From CBDUQI01 sp965369325 (GTDB lineage: Bacteria > Pseudomonadota > Gammaproteobacteria > Steroidobacterales > JBCBZW01): DNA of 8,901 bases. Position numbers and translations under genes: made by a program. Location: positions 1-8,901 of the forward strand of contig CBDUQI010000229.1 in NCBI GenBank assembly GCA_965369325.1, given 5' to 3'. Positions 6,617 through 8,901 of this stretch are shown piece after piece. The notes below the pieces were generated by a model. That model worked only from the letters and a program-made list of their open reading frames with translations. It did no database searches and was not told where the DNA came from. Position 1 is the first letter of the stretch; every line of letters starts with the position of its first letter.

Positions 6617-6635
6617 GCGCCGCATCAGGCGGCGC
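6617..6635 (-). other. Perfect 7-bp stem-loop in the ParD-symporter gap
   Basis: GCGCCGC at 6617-6623 pairs with GCGGCGC at 6629-6635 around a 5-base loop. A second small stem, AGCG/CGCT with a 4-base loop, lies at 6644-6655 immediately after the ParD-like stop. No run of U follows on the minus strand, so this is not a typical intrinsic terminator; it could protect or separate transcript ends. Confidence 0.5.
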
Positions 6636-6660
6636 GCAAAGCGAGCGAAGTCGCTGGAGA

Positions 6661-6894
6661 CTAGAGCACGATATCTTCAGGTTGTCGCGGCTGCAGCTGG
6701 TCCGAGATGCTCTCGGCCTCCTGAATGTGGGCCTGCATGACCTCCAGCTGCGCGGCCACTTCGGTTTCGCGTCGCTCCAGCAGACTCAGGCCATCGCCAA
6801 TGACATCATTGATGGTCCGGTACTTGCCGGAGTCCACCAGTTTCTCAACCAAACACGCTTGTTTCTCGGTCAGGACAAAGTTCTGTTTAGACAT
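6661..6894 (-). CDS. ParD-like ribbon-helix-helix protein (orphan antitoxin or small regulator)
   Basis: The 77-residue product has the ParD/RHH N-terminus: a short strand N5-F-V-L-T-E, helix 11-22 with L-V-E-K-L-V-D-S-G-K-Y (15-25), and helix R26-T-I-N-D-V-I-G-D-G-L-S-L-L-E (26-40). The remaining half is an acidic, Gln-rich helix such as the toxin-wrapping tail of ParD. RHH proteins bind DNA as dimers and ParD members repress their own operon. The start at 6894 has AGGGTGA about 5 bases upstream. A ParE toxin normally follows within a few bases; here the next 80 bases hold only stem-loops before the symporter gene, and no toxin-sized reading frame precedes it. It may be a remnant of a lost pair, act with a distant toxin, or have become a regulator of the neighbouring transporters. 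Family call is good, function unsettled. Confidence 0.8.
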   Translation of the reverse strand: MSKQNFVLTEKQACLVEKLVDSGKYRTINDVIGDGLSLLERRETEVAAQLEVMQAHIQEAESISDQLQPRQPEDIVL

Positions 6895-6963
6895 CGCGTC
6901 ACCCTGTGATCGGAAAGGGCGAGGGTACTTCAGGTCTGCGGATTTGCCAATAGGGGGAAATCC

Positions 6964-6987
6964 CCGATTTCGCCAACGGCGAATCGG
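6964..6987 (-). terminator. Strong stem-loop after the MFS gene (possible terminator)
   Basis: CCGATTTCGCC (6964-6974) pairs with GGCGAATCGG (6978-6987): ten base pairs with one bulged T and an AAC loop. It starts 12 bases past the MFS stop. A second small stem, GGGG/CCCC with an AAAT loop, abuts it at 6954-6965, sharing two bases. On the minus strand the stem is not followed by a U-tract, so termination efficiency is doubtful; it may instead be a 3'-end stabiliser. Confidence 0.45.
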
Positions 6988-6999
6988 TTTGAGTGGCCG

Positions 7000-8229
7000 C
7001 TAAGCGCGTCCGCGCGTGAACACGAGCGTGCACGTCGCAAGCATTGCACACAGCCCGATTAGTATCGCTGTGCGTGTGAACTGGCCATCGTAGATGGCGC
7101 CGGAGATCACGGTGAACGCACCGCTTAGCACCAACGCAAGTGAGCTGGAAAGGCCGGAACTGGTGCCAGCGATATCCGGCCGGTAGCTGACAGCTCCGCT
7201 CACCGCACCGGGCATGGCGAGCCCACTGGTCGCAAGCAATCCCAACAACGGCAGCAGGACTGCCCACGGGCTTAGCCCAAAGATCATCAACGCGCCAATT
7301 TGCGCCAGCCCAAAGATGCCATGTATGAGCAGGCCGGTTTGCGACACGCGTTGGGAGCCAACCCGCTCCGTGATGGGACCGCACGACCAGGCACCGAGCA
7401 CATAGCCAAGCGCCATCAGACCCCAGATGGTGCCGAAGGTGTGTTGCTCAATCCCAAAATGCCGTTCAAACAGGTCGGCGCCGACGGCGACAAAGGTAAA
7501 GAAGGCGCATTGCATCAGCCCAAGCGCAAGCGTATGGCCCATAAACACGCGCGAGCCGAACAAAGAGCGATACTGGGTCAGCCAGGATTCGCTGGTCGTT
7601 GGCGCTGGCTGCTTGCGTGGTGTGCGAGATCGGCTGTAGTGCACTGTTTCAGGCAGGCGCTTGCAGATCACCGCCAACAGCAACAGCCCCAGTGCAGTGG
7701 TTACCCAGAACACGCGGTTGGGGTCACCCATTGAGGTACTGTAGCCGCCGATCATTGGGGCAATGATGGGTGCCACGCCCATCACCGCAGCGATGCGCGA
7801 CATCACTACGGCCGTGCCTTCGGTGTCGTGCAGGTCGCGCACCACGGCACGCACCACTACCGCGCCGCTGCTGCTGCCCAGCGCTTGCAAGAAGCGGAAA
7901 AAGACGGTCATCGCCAGTGAGGAGCTGAACACACAACCGAGGCTTGCGATGGTAAACAGCACGCTGCCAGCCAGGATCACCGGCCGTCGCCCAAAGCGGT
8001 CGGCAAGATAGCCCATCACCGGCTGTGCGATCGCAAGACCAAACAGATACACAGAAAGCAGGTATTGCACTGAGGAAAAGTCGGTATCGAATTTTTGCGC
8101 GAAGCCGCCCAGTGCAGGCACCATTAAAGTCATCGAAAACGGCGCGAGGCTGCTCGCGAGTGCTAGCAGCCACAATGGCACATGCGGCTTGTCCTCGGCG
8201 GTGTCCGCAGGCGCGATACTGGCGGTCAT
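7000..8229 (-). CDS. MFS multidrug exporter, Bcr/CflA type
   Basis: From the ATG at 8229 the protein is 409 residues, the usual size for 12-span Bcr/CflA carriers of the major facilitator superfamily, inner-membrane proton-driven exporters of drugs and small metabolites. Seen in order: a short cytoplasmic head, span 1 from about residue 18, motif A G73-Y-L-A-D-R-F-G-R-R-P between spans 2 and 3, R112-F-L-Q-A-L-G with G-A-V-V-V-R-A-V-V-R-D (122-132) in span 4, and A-P-I-I-A-P-M-I-G-G (153-162) in span 5. A polar linker at about 195-220 separates the two halves. The frame stays open another 51 residues upstream to a TTG at 8382. I prefer 8229 because of length and because a candidate promoter lies inside that extension, but no strong ribosome site marks any start. 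An ATG at 8322 is the alternative. Substrate unknown. It is upstream of the ParD-like gene by 105 bases and divergent from the last membrane gene. Confidence 0.87.
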   Translation of the reverse strand: MTASIAPADTAEDKPHVPLWLLALASSLAPFSMTLMVPALGGFAQKFDTDFSSVQYLLSVYLFGLAIAQPVMGYLADRFGRRPVILAGSVLFTIASLGCVFSSSLAMTVFFRFLQALGSSSGAVVVRAVVRDLHDTEGTAVVMSRIAAVMGVAPIIAPMIGGYSTSMGDPNRVFWVTTALGLLLLAVICKRLPETVHYSRSRTPRKQPAPTTSESWLTQYRSLFGSRVFMGHTLALGLMQCAFFTFVAVGADLFERHFGIEQHTFGTIWGLMALGYVLGAWSCGPITERVGSQRVSQTGLLIHGIFGLAQIGALMIFGLSPWAVLLPLLGLLATSGLAMPGAVSGAVSYRPDIAGTSSGLSSSLALVLSGAFTVISGAIYDGQFTRTAILIGLCAMLATCTLVFTRGRA

Positions 8230-8301
8230 GATGCCATCGTGAGCAGTGAATAGGACATTGGGGATTGCGCCGGTGCGGATCGGGATTGGGGCCAAGAGAG
8301 C

Positions 8302-8329
8302 ATTATCCGGTAGTGCCGACATGATACAA
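8302..8329 (-). promoter_or_regulatory. Candidate sigma-70 promoter of the MFS gene
   Basis: On the minus strand TTGTAT (8324-8329) is followed after 16 bases by GATAAT (8302-8307), five of six matches to the -10 consensus but only three of six to the -35. The start of transcription would be near 8295, giving a leader of about 65 bases before the ATG at 8229. This supports the shorter MFS protein but is a prediction by eye. Confidence 0.35.
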
Positions 8330-8437
8330 GCGTTATTTTTGCACTGCGGGAGAGCTGGGCTGCCCAGTGCGATGCTTGCCAATACCTGCTGGCGTCATCG
8401 TGAATGCTCGTGCACCATAAGCGAACAAAGACTCATT

Positions 8438-8443
8438 GGGGGA
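8438..8443 (+). promoter_or_regulatory. Ribosome binding site that sets the start of the last gene
   Basis: GGGGGA lies 4 bases before the ATG at 8448. The in-frame TTG at 8436 overlaps this site and is unlikely to be used. Confidence 0.65.
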
Positions 8444-8447
8444 AGTC

Positions 8448-8876
8448 ATGTCGGATAACAAACCAAGCACAGTGTTCTGGGTCATTAGTGGATTGGCGCT
8501 GGTGTGGAATTTAATGGGGCTGTGGGCATTTTACGGTCAGATGACCTTAACGCCGGCGGACTACGCTTCGATGCCGGCGGACAGTCGGGCACTCTACGAG
8601 ACGTTGCCTGCCTGGGTGGCTGTGGCGTTTGGTGTGGCGGTGATCGGCGGCGTGGCTGGCAGTGTATTGTTGCTGATGCGCAAGGGGCTGGCCGTGCCGG
8701 TGTTCATTGTCTCGCTGGTGGGGGTGCTGGCACAGAACGCGCACTCGTTTTTCCTCAGTAACACCTTTGAAGTGCTGGGTAACGAGACCATGGTGTTGCC
8801 ACTGGTGGTTATCGCCATTGCTGTCGCGCTGGTATTTTTCTCGCGCTGGGCGAACGGCAAAGGTTGGTTAAGCTAA
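8448..8876 (+). CDS. Small conserved four-span membrane protein of unknown function
   Basis: The 142-residue product starts at the ATG at 8448 behind a strong ribosome site. Hydrophobic segments lie at about 9-29, 54-76, 82-101 and 115-131, with a soluble loop at 30-53 rich in Pro, Ala and acidic residues (T-P-A-D-Y, M-P-A-D-S-R) and a basic C-terminus. Recognisable conserved points are W20-N-L-M-G after a V-F-W-V start, L53-P-A-W, G67-G-V-A-G-S-V-L-L-L-M-R-K-G (67-80) and the S-L-V-G-V-L-A-Q-N run (89-97). Proteins of this kind are common in marine Proteobacteria and Bacteroidetes, and I recall database entries calling some of them sugar transporters without support I know of; I assign no function. 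It is divergent from the MFS exporter across 218 bases. No further gene is visible in the last 25 bases of the window. Confidence 0.8.
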   Translation: MSDNKPSTVFWVISGLALVWNLMGLWAFYGQMTLTPADYASMPADSRALYETLPAWVAVAFGVAVIGGVAGSVLLLMRKGLAVPVFIVSLVGVLAQNAHSFFLSNTFEVLGNETMVLPLVVIAIAVALVFFSRWANGKGWLS

Positions 8877-8901
8877 TGCTCACCAAGCGCTAGAGACGGA
8901 A

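Larger units (their letters stand above)
8230..8447. promoter_or_regulatory. Divergent region between the MFS gene and the last membrane gene
   Basis: These 218 bases hold the candidate MFS promoter, an A/T-rich stretch at about 8321-8341 and the ribosome site of the rightward gene. TTGCCA at 8376-8381 could serve as a rightward -35 but lacks a convincing -10. The region is also open in the MFS frame, so part of it may code if a distal start is used. Confidence 0.4.

Noticed and set aside
6617..6637. Resemblance of the GC stem to an enterobacterial REP element
   Set aside because: Only a short GC-rich core is similar and only one copy is seen in the window; a genome-wide copy count would be needed.
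6581..6660. Possible ParE toxin remnant downstream of the ParD-like gene
   Set aside because: The 80-base gap is too short for a toxin and its translations show no ParE-like segment.
7300..7734. Plus-strand reading frame of 144 codons opposite the MFS gene
   Set aside because: Antisense to conserved exporter spans, low-complexity composition and no ribosome site or recognisable motif.

Overview
The window looks like ordinary chromosomal DNA from a moderately GC-rich Gram-negative bacterium, most likely a gammaproteobacterium. This placement is inference. It rests on the lipobox and Sec-type signals, a PutP-like symporter, a Bcr/CflA-type drug exporter and several conserved hypothetical families that I associate with marine gammaproteobacteria. 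I see no rRNA, tRNA, CRISPR array, transposase, integrase or phage gene.

Layout. (1) Positions 1-1467, plus strand: the tail of a periplasmic substrate-binding protein of the type I (branched-chain amino acid/amide) kind, then a three-span membrane protein of unknown function. (2) 1513-3756, minus strand: in transcription order, a four-span membrane regulator with a C-terminal LytTR DNA-binding domain, a metallo-beta-lactamase-like protein with an incomplete metal site, and a cupin lipoprotein. (3) 3891-4487, plus strand: an exported YHS-domain protein, divergent from the LytTR gene. (4) 4504-8229, minus strand: in transcription order, an MFS exporter (Bcr/CflA type), a lone ParD-like ribbon-helix-helix protein, a sodium/solute symporter of the PutP group, and an FMN-binding pyridoxamine-phosphate-oxidase-fold protein. 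(5) 8448-8876, plus strand: a small four-span membrane protein divergent from the MFS gene.

How the genes may work together. The MBL-like and cupin genes are separated by 25 bases and are probably co-transcribed; the LytTR regulator just upstream, facing the same way, is a reasonable candidate for controlling them and/or the divergent YHS gene. The symporter and the PNPOx-fold gene are 10 bases apart and almost certainly form one transcript. The ParD-like gene has no recognisable ParE toxin on either side and is bracketed by stem-loops, so it is either an orphan antitoxin or a small autonomous regulator.

For four genes the longest possible reading frame overstates the protein. Shine-Dalgarno evidence moves the start inward for the cupin, MBL-like, PNPOx-fold and last membrane genes. 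Length and a candidate promoter do the same, less firmly, for the MFS gene. I do not see a clear new multi-gene system. The points most worth following up are the LytTR/MBL/cupin/YHS neighbourhood, the orphan ParD with its flanking hairpins, the altered sodium-site position in the symporter and the uncharacterised three-span protein at the left end.
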